Notes: generated by a model not told the origin, from the sequence alone. Shown: positions 19,319 to 28,597, counted from the stretch's first letter. The stretch is DNA of 64,000 nucleotides from Ollibium composti (GCF_004801285.1 NZ_SSNY01000010.1:145165-209164), one strand, 5' to 3'. Program-made: numbers and translations.

Positions 19319-19531
19319 TTGAAGCAAAAGCCGCGTTTTCAACACATTGGTAACCGCGTGCGTGCAGCCATGCGAACGGCTTCAAAACCTGGGATCACAA
19401 CCGTGAAAGCAGCCCTCCTGTCCTTCGCCATGCTGGCCGCCATCGTCGTATGCGGCGTCGGCATCTACGCGGCCGACGCGGCCAACAACCACCTCGCCGT
19501 GGACGGCTACGGCGTCGTCGCGGCGCGCTGA
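19319..19531 (+). CDS. Possible small single-pass membrane protein
   Basis: An open frame from a TTG at 19319 gives 70 residues. Internal starts at the ATG at 19370 (53 residues) or a later GTG are equally possible, as no good ribosome-binding site marks any of them. The common part has one hydrophobic helix, LLSFAMLAAIVVCGVGIYAA, and the tail NNHLAVDGYGVVAAR. It overlaps the 3' end of the convergent phosphoesterase gene by 25 bp. Reality as a gene is uncertain. Confidence 0.4.
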   Translation: MKQKPRFQHIGNRVRAAMRTASKPGITTVKAALLSFAMLAAIVVCGVGIYAADAANNHLAVDGYGVVAAR

Positions 19532-20268
19532 GAGACGGCCTCGACCGTCGCTTCCAGGATACGCTTGGCGCCGCCTTCCACCGCCAGAGCGCTCAGCCTT
19601 CCCGACCCGACCGCAAAACTATCGAGATTGACCCGGTTCGGCCGGATATCGACGGCCGTGCCCGGCGTGTGGCCGTGGACGATCACTTTCTCGTAAAGGC
19701 CGGCGTGCAGCAGGAACTCGTCGCGGATCCAGACGAGATCGCGCGCCTGCTGCCGCTCGAGCGGCGTGCCCGGCCTGATGCCGGCATGGCAGAAGAAGAA
19801 ATCGCCGAAGCTGGCCGAGGTCGGCAGCGAGCGCAGGAATTCCCTGTGGCCGGCGGGAATGGCCGCCGCCAGCGCGGAGTGCCCCGCCTCGATCGATCCG
19901 GCCGTCAGCTCGACGCCGTAGGAGCGCGCCGTCTCCACGCCGCCGAAACGGACGAACAGGCCGGTGGCGCTGGGCGCTTCGAGGAAATCGAGCAGCCCCT
20001 GCTCGTGGTTGCCCGACAGGCAAAGGACGCGGGCGTCCCGCGCCCGCCTGTCGATCAGGAAATCGAGCACGCCCTTCGAATCCGGACCGCGGTCGACATA
20101 GTCGCCGAGATGGACGATGCGCCAGTCCGCCACGCCGTCGCGCGCGATTTCGGCCGCAATCGCATCGTACATGGCGGCAAGCAGATCCAGCCGGCCATGC
20201 ACGTCGCCGATGGCGTAGAGGCGCATGCCTTTCGGCGCGCGGGCGTCGCGAAAATGAAGTCCCGGCAT
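19507..20268 (-). CDS. Calcineurin-like serine/threonine phosphoesterase
   Basis: 253 residues from the ATG at 20266-20268. The metallophosphatase motifs appear in order: IGDVHGRLDLL (residue ~20), HLGDYVDRGPDSKG (~50), LSGNHEQG (~85), a histidine in FFFCHAGIRPGTP (~155) and VHGHTPG (~200). This pattern matches the bacterial PrpA/PP2A-like and bis(5'-nucleosyl)tetraphosphatase-like enzymes. A cytoplasmic phosphatase is likely; the substrate is unknown. It sits 35 bp downstream of lldD on the same strand. Confidence 0.92.
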   Translation of the reverse strand: MPGLHFRDARAPKGMRLYAIGDVHGRLDLLAAMYDAIAAEIARDGVADWRIVHLGDYVDRGPDSKGVLDFLIDRRARDARVLCLSGNHEQGLLDFLEAPSATGLFVRFGGVETARSYGVELTAGSIEAGHSALAAAIPAGHREFLRSLPTSASFGDFFFCHAGIRPGTPLERQQARDLVWIRDEFLLHAGLYEKVIVHGHTPGTAVDIRPNRVNLDSFAVGSGRLSALAVEGGAKRILEATVEAVSQRAATTP

Positions 20269-20303
20269 CAAGGCTCCGCCGATTCGATAACTGCCGGCGT
20301 ATC

Positions 20304-21440
20304 CTATCGGTAGAGCATGTCCTTGCCGACCGTGTTGATGTCGCGGCGGCCGCACAGCGCCAGCGTCATGTCGAGTTCCTTGCGTATGATCTCCAGCGCC
20401 CTGGTGACGCCGCGCTTGCCGTCGGCGCCGAGCCCGTAGAGGAACGGCCGGCCGATATAGGTGCCCTTGGCGCCGAGGCAGAGCGCCTTGAGCACGTCCT
20501 GGCCGGAGCGGATGCCGCCGTCCATATGCACCTCGATGCGGTCGCCGACCTTCTCGACGATCTCCTCCAGCACCGAGATGGAGGACGGCGCGCCGTCGAG
20601 CTGACGGCCGCCATGATTGGAGACGATGATGGCGTCGGCGCCGGTCCTGGTCGCCATCTCGGCGTCCTCCTTGTCGAGGATGCCCTTCAGGATCAGCTTG
20701 CCGCCCCAGCGCTCGCGGATCCATTCCACATCCTTCCACGACAGCGAGGGGTCGAACTGCTCGTCGGTCCAGGCCTTGAGCGAGGAGAGGTCGGTGACGC
20801 CCTTGGCGTGGCCGACGATGTTGCGGAACGTGCGTCGCTTGGTGCCCAGCATACCCATCACCCAGCGCGGGCGGATGGCCATGTCCAGAATGTTTGACGG
20901 CGTCATCTTCGGCGGCGCCGACAGGCCGTTGCGCAGATCCTTGTGGCGCTGCGCCAGGATCTGCAGGTCGAGCGTCAGCACCAGCGCAGAGCAGTTCGCG
21001 GCCTTGGCGCGATCGATGAGGTTATAGACGAAATCCTTGTCGCGCATGACGTAGAGCTGGAACCAGAAAGGCTTCTTCGTCACCGAGGCGACGTCCTCGA
21101 TGGAGCAGATCGCCATGGTCGACAGTGTGAACGGCACGCCGAATTCCTCGGCCGCCTGCGCCGCCAGCATCTCGCCGTCGGCGTGCTGCATGCCGGTCGA
21201 GCCGGTCGGCGCCAGGGCCACCGGCATAGACACCTTTTCGCCGATCATGGTCGTTTCGAGCGTGCGGTTGTCCATGTCGACCAGCACGCGCTGGCGGAAC
21301 TTTATCTTCTTAAAATCCTCCTCGTTGGCGCGATAGGTGCTCTCCGTCCAGCCGCCGGAATCGGCATAATCGAAGAACATCGTCGGCACGCGCCGGCGCG
21401 CCTGGCTCTTGAGGTCGTCGATGGTGAGATGGAGGCTCAT
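20304..21440 (-). CDS. lldD: FMN-dependent L-lactate dehydrogenase
   Basis: 378 residues of the alpha-hydroxy-acid oxidase family. Visible features are the FMN-binding ALAPTGSTGMQHADGE, the substrate tyrosine region FWFQLYVMRDKDF, the active-site block IIVSNHGGRQLDGAP with the catalytic His, and DGGIRSGQDVLKAL. It oxidises L-lactate to pyruvate at the inner membrane, feeding the quinone pool. A GntR/FadR-type regulator gene lies 16 bp upstream on the same strand, as in lld operons. Glycolate or another 2-hydroxy acid is an alternative substrate. Confidence 0.93.
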   Translation of the reverse strand: MSLHLTIDDLKSQARRRVPTMFFDYADSGGWTESTYRANEEDFKKIKFRQRVLVDMDNRTLETTMIGEKVSMPVALAPTGSTGMQHADGEMLAAQAAEEFGVPFTLSTMAICSIEDVASVTKKPFWFQLYVMRDKDFVYNLIDRAKAANCSALVLTLDLQILAQRHKDLRNGLSAPPKMTPSNILDMAIRPRWVMGMLGTKRRTFRNIVGHAKGVTDLSSLKAWTDEQFDPSLSWKDVEWIRERWGGKLILKGILDKEDAEMATRTGADAIIVSNHGGRQLDGAPSSISVLEEIVEKVGDRIEVHMDGGIRSGQDVLKALCLGAKGTYIGRPFLYGLGADGKRGVTRALEIIRKELDMTLALCGRRDINTVGKDMLYR

Positions 21441-21456
21441 CGAAAGGTTCCCAGGT

Positions 21457-22254
21457 TCAGGATCGTTTGCGTTGCAATTCGTGTTCGCCGGCGCGCTGGC
21501 GCAGTCTCAGCCGCGACACGCGCTGCCAGTCGCCGGTGCGTTCGGCCTCGGCCATCGAGCGCTCGACATAGGCGATGTGATCCATCGCAGCCTTGCGCGC
21601 GGCGGCAGGGTCGCCAGCCTTGACGGCCATGTAGATGGCGCGGTGCTGCGCCAGCAGTTCCTCGCGCGCGCCGGGCAAGGTGAACACCAGCAGGCGGTGG
21701 CGGAAGACGCCTTCCGACAGCAGGCGGTAGCACGAGCGCAGCGTGTGCAGCAGAATGATGTTGTGGGCGCACTCGCCGACGGCGTGATGGAATTCGACGT
21801 CGATCTCGGCCTCGTCCTCGAAATCGCCGCTGTCGTAGGCCTCGTCCATGCGCGCCATGATGGCGTCGAGCAGCGCGATGTCGTCGGGCGTGGCGCGCCG
21901 GGCGGCGTATTCGGCCGCAATTCCCTCGATCTCGCGGCGGTATTCCAGATAGTCGCCGGCCGCCTTGCGATGGGTTGAGATCAGGTCCATCACCGGCTTC
22001 GAGAAGACTTGGCCGATGACGTCGGCGACATAGGTGCCGCCGCCGTGGCGGGTGACCAGCAGGCCGCGCAGTTCGAGCGTCTTCAGCGCGTCGCGCAAGA
22101 TCGGCCGCGACACCTCGAAGCGCTGGGCGAGGTCACGCTCGCCGGGCAGCCGGTCGCCGGTGCGCAGCACGCCTTCAAGGATCAGCGTCTCGATCTGGCC
22201 GATCACCTCGTCGGCCGTGCGCGAATGCTCGATGCGGGAAAAGATGTCGCTCAA
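21457..22254 (-). CDS. lldR: FadR-subfamily GntR regulator (LldR/GlcC-like)
   Basis: 265 residues if translation starts at the TTG at 22252-22254, which gives MSDIFSRIEHSRTADEV. The frame extends to a TTG at 22329, but that start would lie inside the 25-bp palindrome at 22307-22331, so I prefer the shorter form. The winged helix (GDRLPGERDLAQRFEVSRPI) is followed by an FCD effector domain with IDVEFHHAVGECAHN. Adjacent lldD and the matching palindrome in front of glcD suggest it senses lactate or glycolate and controls both operons. Confidence 0.88.
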   Translation of the reverse strand: MSDIFSRIEHSRTADEVIGQIETLILEGVLRTGDRLPGERDLAQRFEVSRPILRDALKTLELRGLLVTRHGGGTYVADVIGQVFSKPVMDLISTHRKAAGDYLEYRREIEGIAAEYAARRATPDDIALLDAIMARMDEAYDSGDFEDEAEIDVEFHHAVGECAHNIILLHTLRSCYRLLSEGVFRHRLLVFTLPGAREELLAQHRAIYMAVKAGDPAAARKAAMDHIAYVERSMAEAERTGDWQRVSRLRLRQRAGEHELQRKRS

Positions 22255-22306
22255 CGGAAATGCCCGCGAATGAAGCCCTGTCGCATAGAATACAGGCAGC
22301 GCCGCC

Positions 22307-22331
22307 AACTGGTCAAATAATTTATCCAATT
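22307..22331. promoter_or_regulatory. Predicted FadR-type operator upstream of the regulator and lldD
   Basis: An imperfect 25-bp inverted repeat opens with AACTGGTCAAA and closes with TTTATCCAATT. Nineteen of its 25 positions match the palindrome before glcD read on the opposite strand. TGGT/ACCA half-sites are typical of the FadR/LldR/PdhR group. It lies about 50 bp upstream of the preferred regulator start. Confidence 0.65.
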
Positions 22332-22342
22332 CCAGGTCAACC

Positions 22343-22361
22343 GTTCGGCGTATCGCCGAAC
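22343..22361. promoter_or_regulatory. Short perfect palindrome in the lldR/DUF3422 gap
   Basis: GTTCGGCG and its complement CGCCGAAC flank the trinucleotide TAT. The site lies in the divergent promoter region next to the predicted operator. It could be a second regulator site or an RNA hairpin in the 5' leader of the DUF3422 gene; nothing seen distinguishes these. Confidence 0.35.
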
Positions 22362-22475
22362 CTCCTGCCCTCGCACCGCCGGATTCGGCGTTTGCCTCCC
22401 GCCGCGATTGACCTTAGAGGCGAACGTCGCACGCAAGGCCCTGTCGCGGACCTGCGGCAAACCGGGGGACCGGCC

Positions 22476-23801
22476 GTGTCGGACGAGGCATCGAATCTGG
22501 AATTCAGGCCGCGCGCCGCCGGCGCGGTGCTGGGCTTTCCCACCCACGAGGGCCGGCCGGGCGCGCTCGGCGAGGTGCATGCGCGGCCCTATCCGCTGGT
22601 CGAAGGGCCAAGGGTTCTGGTGCAGCTTTCCTTCATGACCGAGGCGGGATCGAGCGTCGACCATGCGGTGCTCTCGGAACTGTCGCGGCGGCTCGGCATC
22701 GCCGCGCCCGACCGGCAGGCGCGCCACCATGCGATGAAGTGGGGCACCGGCACGCTGCGCTGGGAGCGGCACACGGAATTTTCCACCTATCTGTGGGAAG
22801 GCATGCTCGGCAAGAGCGGCCCCCGGCAGGAAGACTCCCCCTTCGGCAACGGCTTTTCGCCGCCGGGCACCGTGATCTCCGGCATCAGGCTGGAAATCCG
22901 CAAATGGACGCCGGCGGCCGAGAAGCTGATCGCCAATTTCGACCCGACCAGCCTGTGCTACTCGCTGGTCGAGCACGGCAAGGCCGCCATCGTCACCGAC
23001 TTTCGCCAGGACGGCGACGGGCTGACCCGCATGCTGGTGCTCGACCGCGGGCTCACGCCGGCCTCGACCGGCGCGCTGTCGCAGCGGCTGATCGACATCG
23101 AGACATACCGGACGCTGGCCGTGCTCGGCCTGCCGCTGGCCCTGTCGCTGTCGGCGCGCGTGCGGCGCATCGAGGACCGGCTGGCAACGATCACACGCGA
23201 GATGAAAGACACCGACGCGCGCGACAGCCACGCACTGCTGGCCGACCTGACCGAGCTTGCGGCCGAACTCGAGGCCGACGCCGCCGCCAGCCTCTACCGC
23301 TTCGGCGCCAGCCGCGCCTATGACGGCATCGTGCGCGAGCGGCTGGAGGCGCTGGACGAGGAACCGGTGCCCGGCCACGACACCTGGGCGGGCTTCCTCC
23401 AGCGCCGCGTCGCGCCGGCCATGCGCACCTGCCGCTCGGTCGAGGAGCGGCAGGCGAACCTGTCCCGAAAACTCACCCGCGCCACGACGCTGCTGCGCAC
23501 CTGGGTGGACGTCGAGGTGGAAAAGCAGAACCGCGACCTGCTCGCTTCCATGAACAACCGCGCCCGCCTGCAACTGCGCCTGCAGCAGACGGTGGAGGGA
23601 CTGTCGGTGGCGGCCGTCTCCTACTACGTCGTCGGCCTGATCGGCTATCTGGCCAAGGGCGGCGCCTCGGCCTTCGGCCACGCCTTCTCGCCGGAAGCGG
23701 TGACGGCGGCGGCCGTTCCGGTCGCGGTGCTGGCGGTGTGGTGGGGTGTCAGGCGCATCCGCCATTCGCATTCGGAGACCGGCAAGGCGGCGGGAGAGTA
23801 A
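22476..23801 (+). CDS. DUF3422 family membrane protein
   Basis: 441 residues from a GTG preceded by CCGGGGGA; upstream in-frame codons give a non-conserved extension. The N-terminal half has GEVHARPYPLVEGPRVLVQL and FSTYLWEGMLG, as in DUF3422 proteins. Then come helical, coiled-coil-like stretches and a C-terminal pair of hydrophobic segments (near 380-425). The function of the family is unknown. It is widespread in alphaproteobacteria. Here it is divergent from the lactate regulator and precedes glcDEF, separated by a 156-bp repeat. Confidence 0.85.
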   Translation: MSDEASNLEFRPRAAGAVLGFPTHEGRPGALGEVHARPYPLVEGPRVLVQLSFMTEAGSSVDHAVLSELSRRLGIAAPDRQARHHAMKWGTGTLRWERHTEFSTYLWEGMLGKSGPRQEDSPFGNGFSPPGTVISGIRLEIRKWTPAAEKLIANFDPTSLCYSLVEHGKAAIVTDFRQDGDGLTRMLVLDRGLTPASTGALSQRLIDIETYRTLAVLGLPLALSLSARVRRIEDRLATITREMKDTDARDSHALLADLTELAAELEADAAASLYRFGASRAYDGIVRERLEALDEEPVPGHDTWAGFLQRRVAPAMRTCRSVEERQANLSRKLTRATTLLRTWVDVEVEKQNRDLLASMNNRARLQLRLQQTVEGLSVAAVSYYVVGLIGYLAKGGASAFGHAFSPEAVTAAAVPVAVLAVWWGVRRIRHSHSETGKAAGE

Positions 23802-23824
23802 CGCCAACCTACTGAAGGGGGGGC

Positions 23825-23982
23825 CATCGCCTGTGGCGCATTGCCCCTCTCCGTCGCGCTGCGCGCGCCACCTCCCCCCAACGGGGGAGGAACTGTGGCC
23901 GCGATGCCGGCGCTTCTCCAGCTTGGGTTCCTCGCCCCTCTGGGGAAAGGTGGCGCGCGCAGCGCGACGGAGAGGGGGCGGT
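23825..23982. repeat. Palindromic repeat (family D)
   Basis: CCCCTCTCCGTCGCGCTGCG at the left and its near complement CGCAGCGCGACGGAGAGGGG at the right enclose blocks CACCTCCCCCCAACGGGGGA and CTTCTCCAGCTTGGGTTCCT. The same organisation and inner block recur at 46271-46434, defining a family. Confidence 0.85.
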
Positions 23983-24099
23983 GCCATACGCGCTGTTCTT
24001 TCCGCATGGGAGGGCCACGCGGCCAATTGCCGCTGCGGAATGCGACGCGCTCCGCCGCTTCCGAATTCGCCGAAAGCAGCATTTGCATGCAGCTCCGCT

Positions 24100-24124
24100 A
24101 ATTGGTAAAAGCTTTTTACCAGTT
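24100..24124. promoter_or_regulatory. Predicted FadR-type operator of glcDEF
   Basis: AATTGGTAAAAG and CTTTTTACCAGTT form a nearly perfect inverted repeat ending 17 bp before the glcD start codon. That position would allow direct repression. Read on the minus strand it matches the site upstream of the lldR-like gene at 19 of 25 bases. Confidence 0.72.
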
Positions 24125-24141
24125 CGACGGAAGGATATGTC

Positions 24142-25638
24142 ATGTCCGGCCTTGCCATGCCGAAGGCAGACAGCGAGACGATGGCCCGCCGTGCGACCAT
24201 CGTCGCGGACCTCCGCGCCATCGTGCCGGGCGAAGGCGTCGTCGAGACGGTCAACGAGATGCGCGCCTTCGAGAGCGACGGGCTCACCGCCTATCGGCAA
24301 CTCCCGCTTGTCGTCGTGCTGCCGGAAACGGTGGCGCAGGTGTCGCGGGTGCTGAAATACTGCAACGAGCATAAAATCCGTGTCGTGCCGCGCGGCTCCG
24401 GCACCTCGCTGTCCGGCGGCGCGCTGCCGCTGGAGGATGCGGTGCTGCTGGTGATGAGCCGCTTCAACCGCATTCTGTCGATAGATTACCCGAACCGTGT
24501 CGTCGTCGCCCAGCCCGGCGTCACCAATCTCGGCATCACGCGCGCGGTGGAGGAAGAGGGTTTCTACTACGCTCCCGACCCCTCCTCGCAGATCGCCTGC
24601 TCCATCGGCGGCAACGTGGCGGAGAATTCCGGCGGCGTGCACTGCCTGAAATACGGACTCACCGCCAACAACGTGCTGGGCATCGAAATGGTGCTGATGG
24701 ACGGCGAGGTGATCCGCCTCGGCGGCCGGCACCTCGATGCCGAAGGCTACGACCTGCTCGGCATCATGACCGGCTCGGAAGGTCTGCTCGGCGTCGTCAC
24801 CGAGGTGACGGTGCGCATCCTGAAGAAGCCGGACACGGCGCGCGCGCTGCTGATCGGCTTCCCGACCAGCGAGCAAGGCGGCCAGTGCGTCGCCGACATC
24901 ATCGGCGCCGGCATCATTCCGGGCGGCATGGAGATGATGGACGCTCCGGCCATCCGCGCGGCCGAGGATTTCGTCCAGGTCGGCTATCCCCTCGACTGCG
25001 AGGCGCTGCTGATCGTCGAACTGGACGGGCCGGCGGTGGAGGTCGACCACCTGATCGGACAGGTCGAGGCCATCGCCATCCGGAACGGTTCGACCACCTG
25101 CCGCATTTCGGCAAGCGAGGACGAGCGGCTGGCCTTCTGGGCCGGGCGCAAGGCCGCCTTTCCGGCGGTCGGGCGCATCTCGCCGGACTACTACTGCATG
25201 GACGGCACCATTCCGCGCAAGGAACTGCCGCGCGTGTTGCACGGCATGAGAGAGCTTTCGGAGAAATACGGCCTCGGCGTCGCCAACGTGTTTCATGCCG
25301 GCGACGGCAATTTGCATCCGCTGATCCTTTACGACGCCAACAAGCCCGGCGAACTGGAAAGCGCCGAGGCGTTCGGCGCCGACATCCTGCGCTTGTGCGT
25401 GGCGGTCGGCGGCGTGCTGACCGGCGAGCACGGCGTCGGTGTCGAAAAGCGCGACCTGATGCCGGAAATGTTCAACGAGACCGACCTCGACCAGCAGATG
25501 CGGGTGAAATGCGCCTTCGACCCCGGCCACCTGCTCAACCCCGGCAAGGTGTTTCCGCAATTGCGGCGATGCGCCGAGCTGGGACGGATGCATGTGCACA
25601 AGGGGCAAGTCGCGTTCCCGGATATTCCGAGGTTCTGA
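24142..25638 (+). CDS. glcD: Glycolate oxidase FAD subunit
   Basis: 498 residues; the start follows GGAAGGA. The PCMH-type FAD domain shows VVPRGSGTSLSGGALPLED and CSIGGNVAENSGGVHCLKYG. The C-terminal FAD-oxidase domain has NVFHAGDGNLHPLILYD and GEHGVGVEKRDLM. With GlcE and GlcF it oxidises glycolate (or D-lactate) to the 2-oxo acid at the membrane. It is the first gene of glcDEF, directly under a predicted operator; a family C repeat separates it from glcE. Confidence 0.97.
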   Translation: MSGLAMPKADSETMARRATIVADLRAIVPGEGVVETVNEMRAFESDGLTAYRQLPLVVVLPETVAQVSRVLKYCNEHKIRVVPRGSGTSLSGGALPLEDAVLLVMSRFNRILSIDYPNRVVVAQPGVTNLGITRAVEEEGFYYAPDPSSQIACSIGGNVAENSGGVHCLKYGLTANNVLGIEMVLMDGEVIRLGGRHLDAEGYDLLGIMTGSEGLLGVVTEVTVRILKKPDTARALLIGFPTSEQGGQCVADIIGAGIIPGGMEMMDAPAIRAAEDFVQVGYPLDCEALLIVELDGPAVEVDHLIGQVEAIAIRNGSTTCRISASEDERLAFWAGRKAAFPAVGRISPDYYCMDGTIPRKELPRVLHGMRELSEKYGLGVANVFHAGDGNLHPLILYDANKPGELESAEAFGADILRLCVAVGGVLTGEHGVGVEKRDLMPEMFNETDLDQQMRVKCAFDPGHLLNPGKVFPQLRRCAELGRMHVHKGQVAFPDIPRF

Positions 25639-25659
25639 TGATACGAGCGCCAGCGTTTC

Positions 25660-25805
25660 CCCTCCCCCTTGAGGGGGTCCGAAGGACAGCCGCGAAGCGG
25701 CCGGGAGGGGTCGACGAGGCGTCGAGGGGTTTGCTGATGTCTCACACGGCCGCAACGACCCCCTCTGGCTGCCATGCAGCCATCTCCCCCTCAAGGGGGG
25801 AGAAA
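25660..25805. repeat. Palindromic repeat (family C) between glcD and glcE
   Basis: CCTCCCCCTTGAGGGGGTCC at the left pairs with CCCCCTCAAGGGGGGAG at the right, with GCGAAGCGGCCGGGAGGGGT inside. It fills the 178-bp gap within the glc operon and is the same family as the hisS/hisZ repeat. Confidence 0.85.
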
Positions 25806-25816
25806 GGGTCGGCGCC

Positions 25817-27022
25817 ATGACCACCTTCACACCCACCACAGCCGCCGAAACGCTCTCCACCGTCCAGTGGGCGCTGGCGGAGGAAGCGCCGCTGGAGGTC
25901 ATCGGCCACGGCTCCAAGCAAGGCATCGGCCGGCCGGTGCAGGCTGAACATACGCTCGACCTCTCTCGACTGACCGGTGTAACCCTCTATGAACCGGCCG
26001 AACTGGTTCTCTCTGCGAAGGCCGGCACGCCGCTCGCCGAAATCGAAGCCCTGCTGGCCGAGAACGGCCAGCAGCTCGCCTTCGAGCCGATGGACTACGG
26101 CCCACTGCTCGGAGAGGCTCCGGGGCGCGGCAGCATCGGCGGCGTTCTGGCGGCGAACCTTGCCGGCCCGCGCCGGCTCAAGGCGGGCGCGGCGCGCGAC
26201 CATATCCTCGGCATCCATGCCGTGTCGGGGCGCGGCGAGGCCTTCAAGTCGGGCGGCCGCGTCGTCAAGAACGTCACCGGCTACGATCTTTCCAAGGGGC
26301 TGGCCGGTTCCTGGGGCACGCTGGCGGTTCTCACCGACGTCACCTTCAAGGTGCTGCCCACCGCCGAGACCGAGACGACGCTTGCCGTGCGTGGCCTCTA
26401 TGACGAGCAGGCGGTGGCCGCGATGGCGCTCGCCATGGGCTCCAACGCGGAAGTCTCAAGTGCGGCGCACCTGCCCTATCCGGCGGTCGCGCGCGTCAAC
26501 GGCGGCCGTTTCGGCAGCGATGCCACGACGCTGCTGCGCGTCGAGGGTTTCGCGCCGTCCGTCACTGCCCGACTCGCCATGCTGACGGCGCTCTTGAAAA
26601 ATGCTGGCCCGCTGGAGGAAATCGCCGGCGAAAAGTCCAGGCTGCTGTGGGGCGAAGTGCGCGACTGCGCACCCTTCGCCGGAAACGACGAGCGGCCAGT
26701 CTGGCGCGTCTCGATGGCGCCGTCCGACGGCCACGCCATGGTCATGGCGTTGCGCCGGCAGACGGCCGTCGACGCCTTCTACGACTGGCAGGGCGGGCTC
26801 GCCTGGCTGCGCATGGAAAGCGGCGAGCCGGAAGCCGACCTGATGCGCGCGCTGGTGAAGAAGCACGGCGGCGGCCACGCCACGCTGGTGCGTGCCAGCG
26901 CGGCGGATCGCGCGGCGCTGCCGGTGTTCCAGCCGCAGCCGCCGGCGCTCGCCGCCCTTTCAGCGCGGCTGAAGGGTGAGTTCGACCCGAAGGCTATCCT
27001 CAACCCCGGCCGCATGGCCTAG
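25817..27022 (+). CDS. glcE: Glycolate oxidase subunit GlcE
   Basis: 401 residues, with a second, more divergent PCMH FAD-binding domain: GRGSIGGVLAANLAGPRRLK, SGGRVVKNVTGYDLSKGLAG and GTLAVLTDVTFKVLP. The C-terminus ends in the typical KGEFDPKAILNPGRM. GlcE is required together with GlcD and GlcF for the membrane glycolate oxidase. It is nine bases upstream of glcF. Confidence 0.96.
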   Translation: MTTFTPTTAAETLSTVQWALAEEAPLEVIGHGSKQGIGRPVQAEHTLDLSRLTGVTLYEPAELVLSAKAGTPLAEIEALLAENGQQLAFEPMDYGPLLGEAPGRGSIGGVLAANLAGPRRLKAGAARDHILGIHAVSGRGEAFKSGGRVVKNVTGYDLSKGLAGSWGTLAVLTDVTFKVLPTAETETTLAVRGLYDEQAVAAMALAMGSNAEVSSAAHLPYPAVARVNGGRFGSDATTLLRVEGFAPSVTARLAMLTALLKNAGPLEEIAGEKSRLLWGEVRDCAPFAGNDERPVWRVSMAPSDGHAMVMALRRQTAVDAFYDWQGGLAWLRMESGEPEADLMRALVKKHGGGHATLVRASAADRAALPVFQPQPPALAALSARLKGEFDPKAILNPGRMA

Positions 27023-27031
27023 GCGGACATC

Positions 27032-28357
27032 ATGCAGACGACTTTCTCGCCCGAGCAACTCGCCGATCCGCATGTGGCGGAATCGGAAAAGATCCTGCGC
27101 AAATGCGTGCATTGCGGCTTCTGCACCGCGACCTGCCCGACCTATGTGACGCTGGGCAACGAACTCGACAGCCCGCGCGGCCGCATCTACCTCATCAAGG
27201 ATATGCTGGAGGGCGGTCGGGCGGCGGACAAGGAAATCGTCACCCATATCGACCGCTGCCTCTCCTGTTTGGCCTGCATGACGACCTGCCCGTCGGGCGT
27301 GAACTACATGCACCTGGTCGACCATGCCCGCGCCCACATCGAAAAGACCTACAGGCGCCCCCTGCCGGACCGACTGGTGCGGGCGCTGCTCGCCTTCGTG
27401 CTGCCCTACCCCGCCCGCTTCCGTGCCGCGCTGAGGCTGGCGAAACTCGGCCGGCCCTTCGCCGGCCTGTTCGAGGGCACAGCGCTGAAACCGCTCGCCG
27501 CGATGCTGAAACTGGCGCCGAAGGCGGTGCCGGCCGCCTCTGCCGTCTCCCGTCCCGCCACTCATGCGCCGAAAGGCGCGCGGCGCGGGCGCGTGGCGTT
27601 GCTCACCGGCTGCGCGCAATCCGTTCTCGATCCGGCCATCAACGAGGCGACCGTGTCGCTGCTCACCCGCCTCGGCGTCGAAGTCGTGGTGCCGCGCGGC
27701 GAAGGGTGCTGCGGCGCGCTGGTCCATCACATGGGCAAGGAGGACGCGGCGCTGGCCGATGCACGACGCAACGTCGATGCCTGGACGCGCGAGGCCGAGG
27801 CTGGCGGGCTGGATGCCATCGTGATTACCGCATCGGGCTGCGGCACGACGATCAAGGATTACGGTTTCATGCTGCGGCTCGATCCGGCCTATGCTGCGAA
27901 GGCGGCGAAAGTCTCGGCCCTGGCGAAGGACGTGACGGAATATCTCGCCACGCTGGACCTGCCGGAACCGGCGAGGAAGCCGGGAATCACGGTCGCCTAT
28001 CATTCCGCCTGCTCCATGCAGCACGGCCAGAGGATCACGCGCCAGCCCAAGGAGCTTCTTGGGCGCGCCGGCTTCGTGGTGAAGGAGCCGCGCGAAGGAC
28101 ATCTGTGCTGCGGCTCGGCCGGCACATACAACATGCTGCAACCGGAAATCTCGGCGCGCCTGCGCGACCGCAAGGTGAAGAACATCGAGGCGACGGGGGC
28201 CGCATTGGTCGCCACTGGCAACATCGGCTGCATCACCCAGATCGCCTCGGCGGCGAAAATGCCGGTCGTGCATACAGTGCAGTTGCTCGACTGGGCCTAT
28301 GGCGGGGAGCGGCCGAAGGGCATGGCGGGACCGACGACTGCCATGGCGGCAGAGTAG
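27032..28357 (+). CDS. glcF: Glycolate oxidase iron-sulfur subunit
   Basis: 441 residues. Two 4Fe-4S ferredoxin motifs lie near the N-terminus (CVHCGFCTATCPTY and CLSCLACMTTCPSGV). Two CCG domains follow (LLTGCAQSV with GEGCCGALVHHMG, then YHSACSMQHGQ with HLCCGSAGTYNML), typical of subunits that pass electrons to quinone. It completes glcDEF and is followed by a family E repeat. Confidence 0.97.
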   Translation: MQTTFSPEQLADPHVAESEKILRKCVHCGFCTATCPTYVTLGNELDSPRGRIYLIKDMLEGGRAADKEIVTHIDRCLSCLACMTTCPSGVNYMHLVDHARAHIEKTYRRPLPDRLVRALLAFVLPYPARFRAALRLAKLGRPFAGLFEGTALKPLAAMLKLAPKAVPAASAVSRPATHAPKGARRGRVALLTGCAQSVLDPAINEATVSLLTRLGVEVVVPRGEGCCGALVHHMGKEDAALADARRNVDAWTREAEAGGLDAIVITASGCGTTIKDYGFMLRLDPAYAAKAAKVSALAKDVTEYLATLDLPEPARKPGITVAYHSACSMQHGQRITRQPKELLGRAGFVVKEPREGHLCCGSAGTYNMLQPEISARLRDRKVKNIEATGAALVATGNIGCITQIASAAKMPVVHTVQLLDWAYGGERPKGMAGPTTAMAAE

Positions 28358-28358
28358 T

Positions 28359-28590
28359 CGGTGCGTCCTTCGAGGCTCGCCAGCGAAATGTTAGCAGCAA
28401 GATGGAACCGACCGTGCGGGCTCGCACCTCAGGATGAGGATGGTCGGCGCAAACGGCCCTTGTACTGAGGTGATGGTCACAACAGAGAGACGATTCTTGG
28501 CGCCAACGATCCTCATCCTGAGGTGCGAGCCTACTTGGCCGTTGCCGGTCCAGGCATCAGCATTTGTGGGCGAGCCTCGAAGGACGCACC
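28359..28590. repeat. Inverted intergenic repeat (family E, expanded)
   Basis: GTGCGTCCTTCGAGGCTCGC at the left and GCGAGCCTCGAAGGACGCAC at the right face each other around two ATCCTCATCCTGAGG-like units. Compared with the copy at 18992-19127 it carries extra internal sequence. It fills the gap between the convergent glcF and folD genes. Confidence 0.75.
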
Positions 28591-28597
28591 CAGCCAG

